This document shows, piece after piece, positions 23,641-37,114 of a stretch of DNA of 64,000 bases (within the stretch, counting starts at the first letter, position 1; each line of letters opens with the position of its first letter). Source of the DNA: Epiperipatus broadwayi (Eukaryota; Onychophora; Udeonychophora; Euonychophora; Peripatidae); contig JAQFVV010000036.1 in the NCBI GenBank assembly GCA_028023455.1, forward strand, positions 4,153,576-4,217,575, written 5' to 3'. Made by a program: the position numbers and the translations under genes. Below the pieces are notes generated by a model, which had not been told where the DNA came from, did not search any database, and saw only the letters and a list, made by a program, of their open reading frames with translations.

Positions 23641-23692
23641 ATTTATCGATAAAGGCAGCTGTGCCAACCACTCGACCACCAACTCTTGACAT
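23641..23692 (-). mobile_element. 5' half of a second SINE copy
   Basis: On the minus strand AGAGTTGGTGGTCGAGTGGT is followed by TGGCACAGCTGCC, matching the first half of the SINE head. The T-arm half is missing. It lies immediately beside the intact minus-strand copy and is probably an older truncated insertion. Confidence 0.6.
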
Positions 23693-26500
23693 GGATCAGA
23701 TGTATGAAATGAATGAGTAACATAATGCATTATAAGAGAATGTTTTAAATTAAATGTAAGATTATTTTTTATGGTAGGCATAGACGTTTATGGCGTAAAG
23801 AAATATATCAAAACCAATTCTAAAAAAGTTCATTATAGATGGTTTTCATGGGGAAGATATGTCGCAGAGTGAAATGCATTGGAGAACTACAATTGAACAA
23901 ATGTTGAAGCTTTCAGTAAAAAAGATTACTCTACTGACAAATTTAAAGGATTAGGATGGTAAAATAACAATTAAGTAGAATAATGGGTCAGCTTTGTTTT
24001 ATATGTGGTCATATTTATAATTCACAGATTGGTTTGTATAATTATCTCAGAAATGAGGTCTATTATTGTTGTTTGCTTTGTTTTTTTATCCCCCCCCCCC
24101 CGAATTTGAAATGGTCATCCTCGTTTATGAGTGATGATGATGAATACGGCTAAATATAATTATAATGGTCAAATATATTCAACATAAAATTATCTGTCCA
24201 CTATGTTGTTATAGATATATACTTAATATAATGTTAATTAATTAATGTAATTCTTTAGAATATTAATTAAAACGTAACTTATTATTATTAAAATATTGTT
24301 GAAAATAAATAATCCAGAAAAAGTTTCTATTTTAAATATAATTGCTTACAAATTGCTCATATCCAAAGTAATTTGCTTGTTTTTATGGTTATATGATATT
24401 AACCTTGCAAATAAAGCGTTTACTTTACTAGTTAATTCATCGGTTAAAGAGAAAACACCTGATCCCTATCTTTTCTTTTTTTTTTTTTTTTAGTTTATAA
24501 CGAAAAAGTTTTCAGATAATAAAATAATACTTATAAAAGATAATTAATTACTTTTTAATATATGAATATCAAGCGATCGATAAACAAGCAACGCAAAACT
24601 ATAAATTAAATGATCACGGTAGAAAAAATATATATAACATTCCAATTTGAAAAGTAGTTTTTAAAAATACCGCTAGATGTCAAACTAAGATTAATGGTTG
24701 GAAAAGTATTTTATATTAAAAATCTGAAAAATATGTATACCATTACCAAAATCTGAAACAGAAAATGCATCGAGTTTAAAATATTTAATCTAATCTCTTT
24801 CTTTCAATTTTTTTTATTTCTTAAAATGAAAAATCAAATAGTGTTATTTATTAGTAGTATTTATTTTTTAAATTCTAAATAAGATCAATTTATTATAGAA
24901 ATGGCTTAAGCGAAAATTTTGTTTATATGCCTTTAAAGGTCTTATTATAATTTATAGAGTGTTTTTAAATATTGAGATATTAGAATGAGCTGTAGAGAAA
25001 AACTGGGTAACAAAGATATATGAGCATATGAATCATCTTGTCACGCACATTCAAATAAATATATAATCAATTTACTGTTTAATTAAATGTTTTATTAAAT
25101 AATTTATTATTCAAGCAACTTATGTAGTTCGAATTATCTTCTCTCCACTTCCAGACATTCCAACATATATATGCATTCTTTTGCTAAATATGTCTTATTC
25201 TCACTTTCGCTCTTCTAGTGGGCTGAATTTAAGAATTAATTCTCATGTGTCATCATTATTATGTTATTCATTAGATGTTTGATCTGGGGCTTGTGGAATG
25301 GGCTCGAATCTAGGTTGGTCCCTGATCTAAATCTCGGGTTTGACTGGGTTTGAAGTATGTTTCATTGAGTTCCAGCTCATGTTATATGGATCAACATGTT
25401 TTGACCGGTACAGTATATATATACGAGTGTGGTGTTTTACTACATGTTGTTGTTGTTAATATTCTGTATTTGTTTAATTGTAGTTAATATTAATATAATG
25501 TGTTTGCTCAATTACTTGTATAAATTATACTTGTACATACTTTGTTTTTATTAATAATTATTTTGTATCAAAATACCAATTCTTCTTAGAAATTGATTAA
25601 TCAAGAACAAACCATAAAGTTGATGATGTGCAACAAAAAGAAAAATATATTGCATTTACAAAGATATTAAACACTTGTTTCAAACATGTTATGATAACTA
25701 AAGACAATTAATCTTCAATAAATGGAAATGTAGTGCCCATGAAAAATGAAATGATACTTACAATACACAATGAATAGTAGTTATAATAATTTGTGCCAAA
25801 ATAGTAAATAAAATTAAATAGCAATTTTATTTTATTTATTTCTGAACAAACCCCTCTCTTTTTTTTAAAAAAAAACCTATTGGCACTTTGGGTCATATTT
25901 ACATTTTTACTACAGTTAAACTTTTCTTCTATATCATAATTTGGCAATCTTTACATTATTTATTACAAATATAAGTTTACAAATGAAAGATATTCTGAAA
26001 GTTAATATCTGAAGTTTTCAAGATAGAAAAATAATGCATTGGATTAAATATGTCATGAAAATAATGGCCTTTTTTAATATTGGATCATCACTTTCACCTA
26101 TTTATAAAAAACATTGAATGTAATATTTATTATTTGAATTCCATTTTCATAATGGGATTAAACATTAGTAGAGTCACCATAAGTTAATAAAAGTAGGTTT
26201 TAAAATTTAAAATTACAGTTATTATTAATAAAATTTCACAAAAAAATCTTTCTTCAGCATTCTTTATGAAAACATTTCTTTTCTGCAAATACTCATAACT
26301 ATCCTGTATTTTTCTAAAAGCAAACATTTTCAAATAAAATCTAATTATAATCACTTATTTTTTAGGATTAAAATAAATATTTTATAATATGTTGCATAAA
26401 TAAGAACAAAATACATAAGTAAGTTAAAGTAAATTTCAATTTTTTAAAAAGTACTAAAAAATAAAAACATGCTCTTAAAAGCCTGAACCAAATACACTAA
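23693..26500. other. AT-rich non-coding stretch
   Basis: A C11 homopolymer occurs near 24,091. A less AT-rich patch with GGGTTTGACTGGGTTTGAAG occurs near 25,340. No gene or repeat was recognised. Confidence 0.45.
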
Positions 26501-26539
26501 TAATCAATGGTGTTGCCAAAAATATTTCTGAAGCAATTC

Positions 26540-26552
26540 CTTATATATATAT

Positions 26553-26601
<49 letters not shown>
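26540..26601. repeat. (AT)n microsatellite
   Basis: About 60 bp of TA with one phase break, directly before a family D unit. Confidence 0.95.
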
Positions 26602-26603
<2 letters not shown>

Positions 26604-26629
26604 TTGTGTTTTGGTTTGGGGTAATTTTA

Positions 26630-26935
26630 ATAATATATATATTGAACAATGATAAAGATATGTGTAAGAAATTGAGATCTGGTCCTACTGATGAGTTCTG
26701 GTTCAGCATGAAATGTGCATCTTGAGGATCATACATCTTTTTCACATATCTTTGATCACAGGTTTATAATTACACCCTTCCACAAGGTGTTAGAAATGGA
26801 TAGAAACCAGTCCTTACCTTGTGTGAGAGTGCTTCCATAAAAATTGCACTCCCAAAATATTATTCATTAAGTGGATAATCTTTAATCTCAACGAATGTCT
26901 AATAAAAAATATTAATATAATTCCACTAAATAGTT
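26630..26935 (+). repeat. family D hammerhead repeat, copy 1
   Basis: The unit is AATGATAAAGATATGTGTAAG, a hammerhead, CATACATCTTTTTCACAT, CCACAAGGTGTTAGAAATGG, TTGCACTCC-like text and TTATTCATTAA. It aligns along its whole length with copy 2 at 27,160-27,445. Both copies follow (AT)n tracts. Confidence 0.8.
26681..26729 (+). ncRNA. hammerhead ribozyme motif (family D), core intact
   Basis: Core CTGATGA is at 26,688-26,694. Stem II GTTCTG-GTT-CAGCAT has one mismatch and one wobble; sister copies have the perfect GTGCTG and CAGCAC. GAAA is at 26,710-26,713, and stem III ATG-TG-CAT is followed by C, giving an ATC cleavage triplet. Stem I is TCCT with AGGA plus a small bulge. The consensus of the three family D copies (stem I CCAA with TTGG, six-base-pair stem II) is the most canonical hammerhead in the window. 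Confidence 0.75.
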
Positions 26936-26944
26936 TGACTCAAA

Positions 26945-27035
26945 GTTAAAAACAGGAAAAACTTTCCATACAGTGGTGCCACTCAGTGCAAGCTACAAGT
27001 GGTAATCATGTGATGTGTAGTTGTTTTTTGACTCA
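26945..27035. repeat. rearranged fragment of family C
   Basis: AACAGGAAAAACTTTCCATA then AGTGGTGCCACTCAGTGCAAGC is the reverse complement of the family C end. AGTGGTAATCATGTGATGTG follows in the opposite sense, as in the rearranged copies at 5.1 and 5.8 kb. Confidence 0.6.
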
Positions 27036-27087
27036 AAGTTGTGAGAGTGGTAAGTTTTCCACTTATTAATTAAATTGTAGTAACTGG

Positions 27088-27092
<5 letters not shown>

Positions 27093-27161
<69 letters not shown>
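27093..27161. repeat. (AT)n microsatellite
   Basis: About 68 bp of TA dinucleotides, again directly before a family D unit. Confidence 0.95.
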
Positions 27162-27165
<4 letters not shown>

Positions 27166-27445
27166 TAATGATAAAGATATGTGTAAGATATTGTGATCTG
27201 GGCCAACTAATAAGTGCTGGTTCAGCACAAAATGTACAATTTGAAGTTCATACATCTTTTTCACATGTCTTTAGTCATACATTTATAAACGCATCCCTCC
27301 ACAAGTTGTTAAAAGTGGATATAATCCAGTTTCTATATTGTGTGATAGTAGGATAGTAAAAATTACACTACAGAAAAATTATTCATTAAATAAATAATCT
27401 CTAGTCTAATAAATGACTAATAAAAATTATTAATGAATGGTGTTG
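27162..27445 (+). repeat. family D hammerhead repeat, copy 2
   Basis: Same unit as 26,630-26,935: ATAATGATAAAGATATGTGT, hammerhead region, CATACATCTTTTTCACATG, CCACAAGTTGTTAAAAGTGG and an AATTATTCATTAAAT tail. Confidence 0.8.
27203..27246 (+). ncRNA. decayed hammerhead motif (family D)
   Basis: Stem II is perfect (GTGCTG-GTT-CAGCAC). The boxes read CTAATAA and AAAA, so the catalytic core is lost. Stem I keeps CCAA but the return strand is TTGAAG. It is useful as covariation evidence. Confidence 0.55.
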
Positions 27446-30270
27446 TCAATTTCTTATGAATTTGCAACTTTGTATAATAACTTTACAATACTATTAACCT
27501 AAGATTATTTTTAAAGTAATAATTTTAGTTCCAACATATATTATAAAAATAAATGTGAACAACCAAACTAACATTTTATTAGCAAACTTTCCCATCTTAT
27601 TTTTTGCAGATAACTGAAAAATAGTGAACAAAAACTGAACTGGTAGCAGCATTATATATACAATGCCTCAAAATAAGAAATTCAGTTGTGAATGGAAAGT
27701 AACATGTTAAATTAATAAGTAGATGTAGGCATGTCTTATGATTCAAATTTGATTTGAAAATATCAAGAAAACATAGGGTACTTATGTGTTATCCTGTCTA
27801 TCAAGCTCGGCACACAATTTTGTTTATAAATACAGTTTCAGGAAGATACAATAAATATTCAAAAAACAAAATGGCTGACAAAAAAATTCATATTTAATAT
27901 TTACAATTTTTTTATTATAATGTTATGTTTCTATTTTTTTTTATATTAATACAAAAAAAATAAAGTGGAAATATTATAATTAATTATAATTAACAATAAT
28001 AAATAAAGGATATATATTATAATATGAAAATTTCGATGTTATATATATATATTAAAACAGTAATCAAATACTCCCACTCTTCTTTATAAATAATGAAATA
28101 TCTTTATATGAATTAATTATAAAAGATAAGTGAAAACATTTCATTACTATTTTAATATATACATATATATAGACATTGGCTTTTACATGTTATATATAAA
28201 ATACATGTAACATCTTTATATGCATTTTTTTATTAAGAAGATTGCAGATATTTGATTATTTTTTTAAAAAAAAAAACCAACAGGGGGTTTTCAATAGCTA
28301 ACCAGATCTTGATAAGTTTATTTACTTCTATGAGTTTTATTGATTAAAAAACAATAACGAAATCAGAAATTCCAAAATCAGAAATAATAAACTTAAATAT
28401 AATACCTAAATTATTATTTCAATATTAGTTATTATAATGCAATACTTTGATTAATGAGGTGTAAAAACACACACACGCGCGCAACACAAATTTAGCTTAT
28501 TTTAATGATTTAAATAATGTGTTTAAAATTTTTTTAAAAAATGAAACATTGTTAAATCATATAAAAAAGATTGGTTCTATTTAAAATATATGAAAAATTG
28601 AATTATCACCCTCTTCTCTAAGCCTTTTACGCTATTTGTCTAATGTCAATCTATATTTTATCAGTATTCTTTTATTTTTTAATTTCAGTAGTGTGTGTGA
28701 CTAAATTTTAAATGATTACTATTTTAGCGCTAAATTTAGAAAAATAAAATGAATAAAAAATAATGCAAGATCTTTAATATTTTATTTGTAATATAATTCA
28801 TCGCTGATTGCACTAAGCAATAAATTGTTAAGAAAATCTCATTATGCATACTTTATTTTTTTTAAAAAAAAATTGGTTTTCAACTATTATAGTAATTTAT
28901 TACATCTATCTCTTTTTCTATATATATATTAATTCCGTTCTGATCCGTCTTGCATTCATGAATTATATTTTATCAACGTACTCCAACTTTTATTTAATAA
29001 AATTTTATATGAATAAAAAAAACAAGCGAAGTAAAATTAAAATTTTATTTATAATTATCAAATAAAGTAACATAAAGAAAAAAAAGAATAAATATATTTG
29101 TTTTAATATCCAAGATTTAATATGAATAATGTGGTGGCCTCTATTAGAAGTTTTTAACATTACTATATTCAGATATTAAAAAAATACTATAATCAAACTT
29201 TATTAAGCTACTTGAAAAGTACTCCCCTCTACTGGCAATTATTGAATTTATTTTTGATTACATCAAAAACAAAATAATGCAACCCTTTTATTTATATATC
29301 TAATTTAATAAAGTCCTTTATACAATTTTCTGTCTACGTTTTTTTTTGTGTGTGCTAATATTAATTATTAGTAATTTACACCTACTTTTTTTCATTTCCA
29401 TCATTAAATATATATATAATTTATGTAAAATGATTTTTAAATAATCCAGGGCCTGCAATGTTTACTCCAGCAATTAACTAAAGAAGAAAAAATATTATTC
29501 ATCAGATTAGCAGGCGGAGAGAAAGGAAGTGACCATTCTTTTAGTTGTTTGTAATTTTTGTTTGATTCTCAGCACAAAATATCCAGATATTTACCTATTT
29601 ACCAAAAATTGAGGGACTCTTATTGTTCATAGCGATCTTAAAGAAAATTTCTAAGTCTGTTAGAAAACTAAAAAGTTAATTCGAAATCACGAACAGAATA
29701 AATGGGTACATTAACAATGTCACCAAGAAGTCCTTCGCAATATATATATAAGTTCATCATATCTGTATGGTTATGGGTATTGGAATGTGTTTCCTATGAG
29801 AAAATACACTATAAATGGAATATCGTTTGCACTTAGATTCTTACTAAGGGAAAGAGGAAGTTAGGCTCAAACAACAAACTGTTTTTTTCTTTTTGTTTTG
29901 CAATATTATTTGAAATTTTATTAAAATTTATGCTATCCTATTCATAAATTTAGTCTCGCAAACAGGCATATACATGTTAATATATATTAAAACAAAAGTA
30001 GAAAACATAGATATTGGATTTATACATAAGCTTTCCTTTTTAAGATTAATATTATTCTATTGTTGTTGAATGGATTTCAGTTGACATTATCTAGGAATAA
30101 ATGTCATTCACGTTGATATTGCAGAGATGCTAAAAACAACTTGAATGGCCGACAGTATATAGATGATAGTGGGTTTGATCCACACTAAAAATCTGAGTTA
30201 GCAAGGAACATAAGACTCATTCAATAATCTTAAAGTTTTTATGACCTTTCATGAATAATCTTGCATTGAA
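27446..30270. other. AT-rich non-coding stretch
   Basis: An ATATATATATTAAAACAGTAA phrase occurs near 28,045. No gene was found; a 73-codon frame at 28,844 is low-complexity. Confidence 0.45.
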
Positions 30271-30274
30271 TGTC

Positions 30275-30379
30275 TTGCATTGGTGGTCGAGAGGTCAGCG
30301 CGACTGCCTTGCACTTGCAGGCAGTTGCCTGGGTTGCGAGTTCGCATCCCGGCCGATGTTATGACACTTAAAAAAAAGA
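30275..30379 (+). mobile_element. tRNA-derived SINE, best-preserved copy
   Basis: The 5' CATTGGT can pair with the 3' GCCGATG to form a seven-base-pair acceptor-like stem. GGTCGAGAGGT serves as box A, CTGCC...GGCAG as an anticodon-like stem and GAGTTCGCATCCC as box B. After the tRNA part come TTATGACAC and an A-rich tail. The long middle resembles a Ser/Leu-type tRNA. It lacks a proper seven-base anticodon loop, so it is a SINE and not a tRNA gene. An open frame across it is incidental. Confidence 0.8.
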
Positions 30380-30940
30380 ATGAAAATTCTGTTACAAAAG
30401 AGTTTACCAGCTTTAATGTAGTGATAATTTCCAGTCAGAAGATCAGTTTTTTTAAATGCTCTAGTGAACAATTAAATTTAAAATAATTTATTTGCTTAAC
30501 ATTGTATAATTTTAAATGTCTAGTTTAATAAATAATTGGCAATTGAAAGATTTCGCGAGTACTAATGTATAATAGATATTGTGGATTTAATCAGTGAAGT
30601 ATTGAATAGCTTCAGGCTCTCAGATGTAACCATTTCAGCTTCACCTATTTATATAGAAAGTAGGTTGAAGTAAAGAAGGGTTCCCCTCTCTTCTTCCAAT
30701 GCATACGCTTGTGGTTAAGACCTATAGAGGTCCCTACTTCGCATTTTCAACTGCACATGCTTTAGGTTTATTGCCTTAGTAAATATTACTTACGTAATGA
30801 ATGTAATCAATGTGCGTTAAATAAATTTATAATTACAAGTTTAAATAATTAGTGATAAAATCATAAATGTATGTATCTAGATGGGTCATGCCACAGCTGT
30901 GGGTTGATTTTAAGTTTGCCACTTATAAATGTAAATATAA
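30380..30940. other. non-coding stretch
   Basis: A moderately GC-rich patch lies at 30,640-30,780. No feature was recognised. Confidence 0.45.
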
Positions 30941-30949
30941 CAATTTAGT

Positions 30950-31100
30950 ATTGATAAATATCAAATCTATAATAAAGATAGGTGAGAGATTATAATGTGG
31001 GCCAATTGATTGGTGCTGGTTCAGCATGAAATACATCATTGGGGAGTCAATTGTCATTTAAGATGTCTTTATTCATATGTTTTAAATATTTGAGATAGAG
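30950..31100 (+). repeat. family D hammerhead repeat, truncated copy 3
   Basis: AATAAAGATAGGTGAGAG, hammerhead region, then GTCATTTAAGATGTCTTTATTC aligns with the first half of the other family D units. Confidence 0.65.
31002..31044 (+). ncRNA. partly decayed hammerhead motif (family D)
   Basis: CCAA and TTGG for stem I, TTGATTG for CTGATGA, stem II GTGCTG-GTT-CAGCAT (five pairs and a wobble), an intact GAAA, and a TACATC end. The first box has two changes. Confidence 0.5.
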
Positions 31101-31186
31101 TAAATATTCTTATGTACATCAATAATAATAATAATAATAATACGAATAAGCATTTATTTTATAACGTCTTGCGTGCGATTATAATT

Positions 31187-33365
<2,179 letters not shown>

Positions 33366-33370
33366 TTCCC

Positions 33371-34303
33371 AGACATTTAAGTGGGGACCTAATAATTTAC
33401 ATACGCTATGTGGATGACATTTTCATGGCAGCATCAGAGGATACATTGGAAGATATAATTACAGAATTGAAAACTGCATCAGGTTTTACAGTTAATATAG
33501 CACAAAAGGAAATTGGTGGATGTGTAAAATATTTAGATTTGCAAGTGGCAATTGAAGAGCAATGCTTCCAGTATAAAATGTTAATTAAACCTATTAATAT
33601 AAGAGGCCATATTCATCATCAATCAAATACACCTAATCTGTATAAGCTGGCAGGTTTAAAAATATTTTTGAAGAGAAATGCTAGATTGTGTAGTTTTGAG
33701 GCTGACAAGAACAAGAATATTCAAAATTTTAGGGACGATTTGATAAATGCCAAATATAGCAAGAGAACAATAGACAAGATAATTAGACAATTTAAAGACC
33801 CTCCTAATTTAGGGGATAGGCTGACAAAACCAGGATTTTATTACCATATATTAAAAACATATATACAGATTTACAAACAATTTTTTGCAAAGACTTTAGT
33901 GTATGTTACAGATCCCCTCTTAACTTTAATAGTTGCATTAACAATTCCAAAGATAAACTACCTCCAATTAACACTTAGCAGGCCGTATATAAAATTATTT
34001 GCCCAGAAAACAATTGTCATGCAGCATATTATGGGGAGACCAAGGCCTCTGTTCATACGAGGTTGCTGCAGCATAAATATGCATACAATAAGGTGCTAAC
34101 GGATCCCTCCCACTTTTCTATTTTTGCGCAGCATAAAATCACTATGGGCCTCTCGTGCATACCAGATAATCTGCAAGTGATGTGCAGTGAATGACATGAG
34201 ATAAGAAGGAAAATCAAGGAGGCCTATTTCATTAACTTGGATGAAAACTCGTTAAACAAAAGAGACACGTTCTACACAATCTCGAAGAAATGGCAGACCT
34301 AAT
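33371..34303 (+). pseudogene. Penelope-like element: RT C-terminal part plus GIY-YIG endonuclease
   Basis: Frame 2 gives DLIIYIRYVDDIFMAAS, the reverse-transcriptase YVDD active site. VKYLDLQVAI, HIHHQSNTPNLYKLAGLK and LKRNARLCSF follow, which is the Penelope order (FLDV-like strand, then the H..S..P motif, then the RA.R.CS helix). The endonuclease continues in frame 1 from about 33,890: VYKIICPENNCHAAYYGET, TRLLQHKY, then after an in-frame TGA RRKIKEAYFINLDENSLNKR. The GIY-YIG features are VYKI, the CxxxxC pair, YYGET and the R of TRLLQH. One frameshift, a TAG near 33,978 and a TGA near 34,190 make it a dead copy, truncated at the 5' side. PLEs insert by target-primed reverse transcription (family knowledge). 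Confidence 0.82.
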
Positions 34304-34359
34304 TTAAATAATTTGCATCTGTTGGTTTAAATAAATTGAACATCGCTATCTATCTATAG

Positions 34360-34397
34360 CTTTGAAAATGAAGGCATAGCTCCTTCAAAAAGTGCTT
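34360..34397 (+). ncRNA. stem motif after the Penelope ORF
   Basis: TTTGAAAATGAAGG-CATAGCT-CCTTCAAAAAG: a four- to five-base-pair stem (GAAGG with CCTTC) is flanked by TGAAAAT and CAAAAAG, about 57 nt after the endonuclease stop. The layout recalls a decayed hammerhead-type CTGARGA - stem II - GAAA core in a 3' UTR. No cleavage triplet is evident. Confidence 0.4.
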
Positions 34398-34399
34398 AA

Positions 34400-35038
34400 G
34401 AAATAAATAATTAGAATAATAATATATATTTGAGTTTGTGTGGCGATATCACCGTAGAATATCTGACTTTATTACATATATAAACCACACATTTCATTAT
34501 TTAACAGTTACATATCAACTAAAATAAATCATAAAACTTTTTTATTATAATATTAAAATGCTGATTTTTATTTATTTTTAAGTTCATTTTATTATATATT
34601 TGAAACAAGAGTTAAGAATAACATTCTTCTCTCTTGCACTGAAATGATTTCATTAATTTTACAATTATTTGCAATTTTTTTCAAACATTTGTTTAAATAT
34701 AAAGATTGAAATGTATTATTTGTTTATAAGTTTTATTAAAATATTCATTAATAATGTGTATTGTGAGTAATTACCCCAAACTAATTCATTACTAAGAATT
34801 TACCATGTCTAAGATGATTAATATATAAAAAGATAAGTCATATTTGAAAGTCAAGGCTATGAACAATAGTGAAATTAAATTTAAGTGCCCCAACTAATAT
34901 CAATTTCTACAAGGAAATGGATTTATAAATATTTGTATGCTGAATCCTATAATTTTTATTATTGAATTAAAATAGACGACTGATATTCAGTATGAGGTTA
35001 GATGATGAAGAAATGTACATAATTACCTGAAATACACA
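34400..35038. other. non-coding stretch
   Basis: AT-rich and without recognisable features. It separates two Penelope remnants. Confidence 0.5.
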
Positions 35039-35334
35039 ATGTCACTGAATATATTAATAAAACTTATAGATAATATTTGTTCTGAATCATATATATATAT
35101 ATATATATATGAAAGAATTAAAGTTCATATAAGTAGAGTTAAACATAGGTATCATAACTCAGCTTTATATATTCATGAATTGAATACAGGTCATAAAATA
35201 TTGTTTGATAATGCAAGAGTTACTTTTATGAAAGAAATGATTTAAAGAGAAGGGTAAAGGAAACATTAATGATAAAACTTCTTGAATCTGAGGCTATCAA
35301 TCTTATGAAGACATCTTTTAATATAAAGGAAAGT
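35039..35334 (+). pseudogene. second Penelope-like endonuclease tail
   Basis: Frame 2 gives RVKHRYHNSALYIHELNTGH then KILFDNARVTFM, the Penelope NSAL..H....GH.I.FD.A pattern that follows the GIY-YIG core. After a frameshift the downstream frame reads MIKLLESEAINLMKTSFNIK and stops at 35,334; the L.ESEAI helix and the terminal N are as expected. An (AT)n tract (35,088-35,110) sits inside the upstream part. The core YIG motif and the reverse transcriptase are missing. The sequence differs from the copy at 33,371, so it is a separate element. Confidence 0.68.
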
Positions 35335-35409
35335 TGATTTTTGAAATGAATTATGGGAAGGTTTGTTTGTTTTTTGTATATATATATGTTGCTTCTTTAG
35401 TTTGATTTT

Positions 35410-35455
35410 CACTTGAGAATGTCTATTTGTTTAATAGATGAAACTATGATTGTGT
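35410..35455 (+). ncRNA. hammerhead-like stem motif after the second Penelope tail
   Basis: CACTTGAGAATG, then a perfect stem TCTAT-TTGTTTA-ATAGA, then TGAAAC lies about 75 nt after the stop codon. This has the order of a hammerhead (CTGANGA-like box, stem II, GAAA box), but the first box is degraded and no GTC triplet is in register. Confidence 0.42.
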
Positions 35456-37036
35456 AAGGATTTTGGTAAAGTTTGGATTTTTATCTAGTATTGTATTGTT
35501 TTATGGTTTTGTATTATATATATATCATACATACAGAAGTTAGAATAGTGTTTAAATATGTGATAAAATATCAGTCAGAGATTTTTTTTCTTATATGATT
35601 TTGATGGTTGATATTTTAACCTATGAATCATTGAACAATGTTGCTATGACAATAATAATATTGATCTAAAAATTGTTTATTATTAATTGTATTGTATAAG
35701 ATTGTGAATTGACTTTATTCATTTTAAAATGGATATGTGAATAATAAAGCATATAGTTTGGATAAAATTATTGTTCTTTTGTTATTATATATATTTTCAT
35801 TACTGCATCCATGATAATAAATTACAAGCAATACAACTAAATGTTTCATGTCACCAGTGTATGTGTTGTTTTATGTGCATAATATTATTTTTGAAAGATA
35901 TGTGTAAAAAGTTTATTTCCATTGTAGTATGAAAGAATGCTGATTTAATTGTCTAGTGTGCATTAGAATGAAAGAATGGTATTTGTATTATGAGATGTCA
36001 ATGTTTGTCATATGTAACAATTCTAAAATGTTTTATTTTATTTGTTGTCGTTTTGCATAATACACTTTTTATTTGAGATACAGTGGTTGAAATTGGCTAA
36101 ATAGTTAAAAAAGATGTTGCTATAGTTACTCTGACATCAATGGGAAAACTTATAAATAGAATTGACTAGAAAAAGTCTCTCTTTCTGTCTCTCTTTCTTG
36201 TTTTAGCTTCAACAGAAGCATATCTAAACTTCTTCACATGATTTTATTAATTTATTTTAAAAGTATATAATTAACTGAACAAATTTATGGGATAACAACA
36301 ACAATATTTATCCAGAACTGTACAGTGTGTTGAAGATTTGTGAGAAGCAACAATTTGTTATAAAAAAAAAAGTTATTGAAAATGATTTATTGGGTTATAA
36401 GCCATCTGAATGTTTATTTGCTTTAAAAATGGATATTACCTACTTTTCAATGATGAGATCTAAATGTTAGCATCATAAAAAAATATACACAAAGATTGTG
36501 GTCCCCTACTAATATAATTTTACAATCTTGATGAATAGATTATACACCAGATAAAAATTAGTTCAATTTCCGAAGCACCATCAGAATCTGTTGACTTGTA
36601 ATGTTTTAGTAATGGATTACTTGCTAATTGAAATGATATCTATGTTGCATCATTGTGGATATAAATTAGTGTTTACACAGATATAATATTATGTAGATCA
36701 AATATCTGCTGAATAAAAAAAATATGAATATTTAGAAAATATTGAAATTAACATAATAAGCTTTGAATGTTTTATTATATTTTTCATTCTCTGGAATAAC
36801 AAAGCATTGACAGGTGGTAATTTAAAAAATAAATACTAAAACTGTGGTACTATTTTAGAAAGACCATATTTAAAGACGATTACTCAAATTGTTTGCTTAT
36901 ATTTATTATTATTACTGTGTATATATATATATTGAAACAGTAATATTTATCCATCCGCCTGTTTCACATATTTTCCCCCACATTTATCTATATGTTTACT
37001 CAGAGTACCCATTTAAACAACATTAAATTATATATG
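35456..37036. other. non-coding stretch
   Basis: No gene. ATATATATATTGAAACAGTAA occurs near 36,920, the same phrase that ends family A at 13.1 kb. Confidence 0.45.
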
Positions 37037-37040
37037 CAAA

Positions 37041-37041
<1 letters not shown>

Positions 37042-37111
<70 letters not shown>
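37042..37111. repeat. (AT)n microsatellite at the retrotransposon insertion site
   Basis: About 70 bp of TA adjoin the left end of the LTR element. A further TA tract (47,823-47,845) adjoins the right end. The element inserted into the tract, so its 4-bp target duplication (ATAT on both sides) cannot be separated from the microsatellite. Confidence 0.9.

Positions 37112-37114
<3 letters not shown>

Noticed and set aside
30275-30355. Functional tRNA gene
   Set aside because: The anticodon loop is too long and the T-arm is not canonical. With an A-tail and dispersed relatives it is a SINE.
30280-30486. 68-codon frame starting in the SINE
   Set aside because: It is a shadow of the tRNA-like head continuing into AT-rich text.
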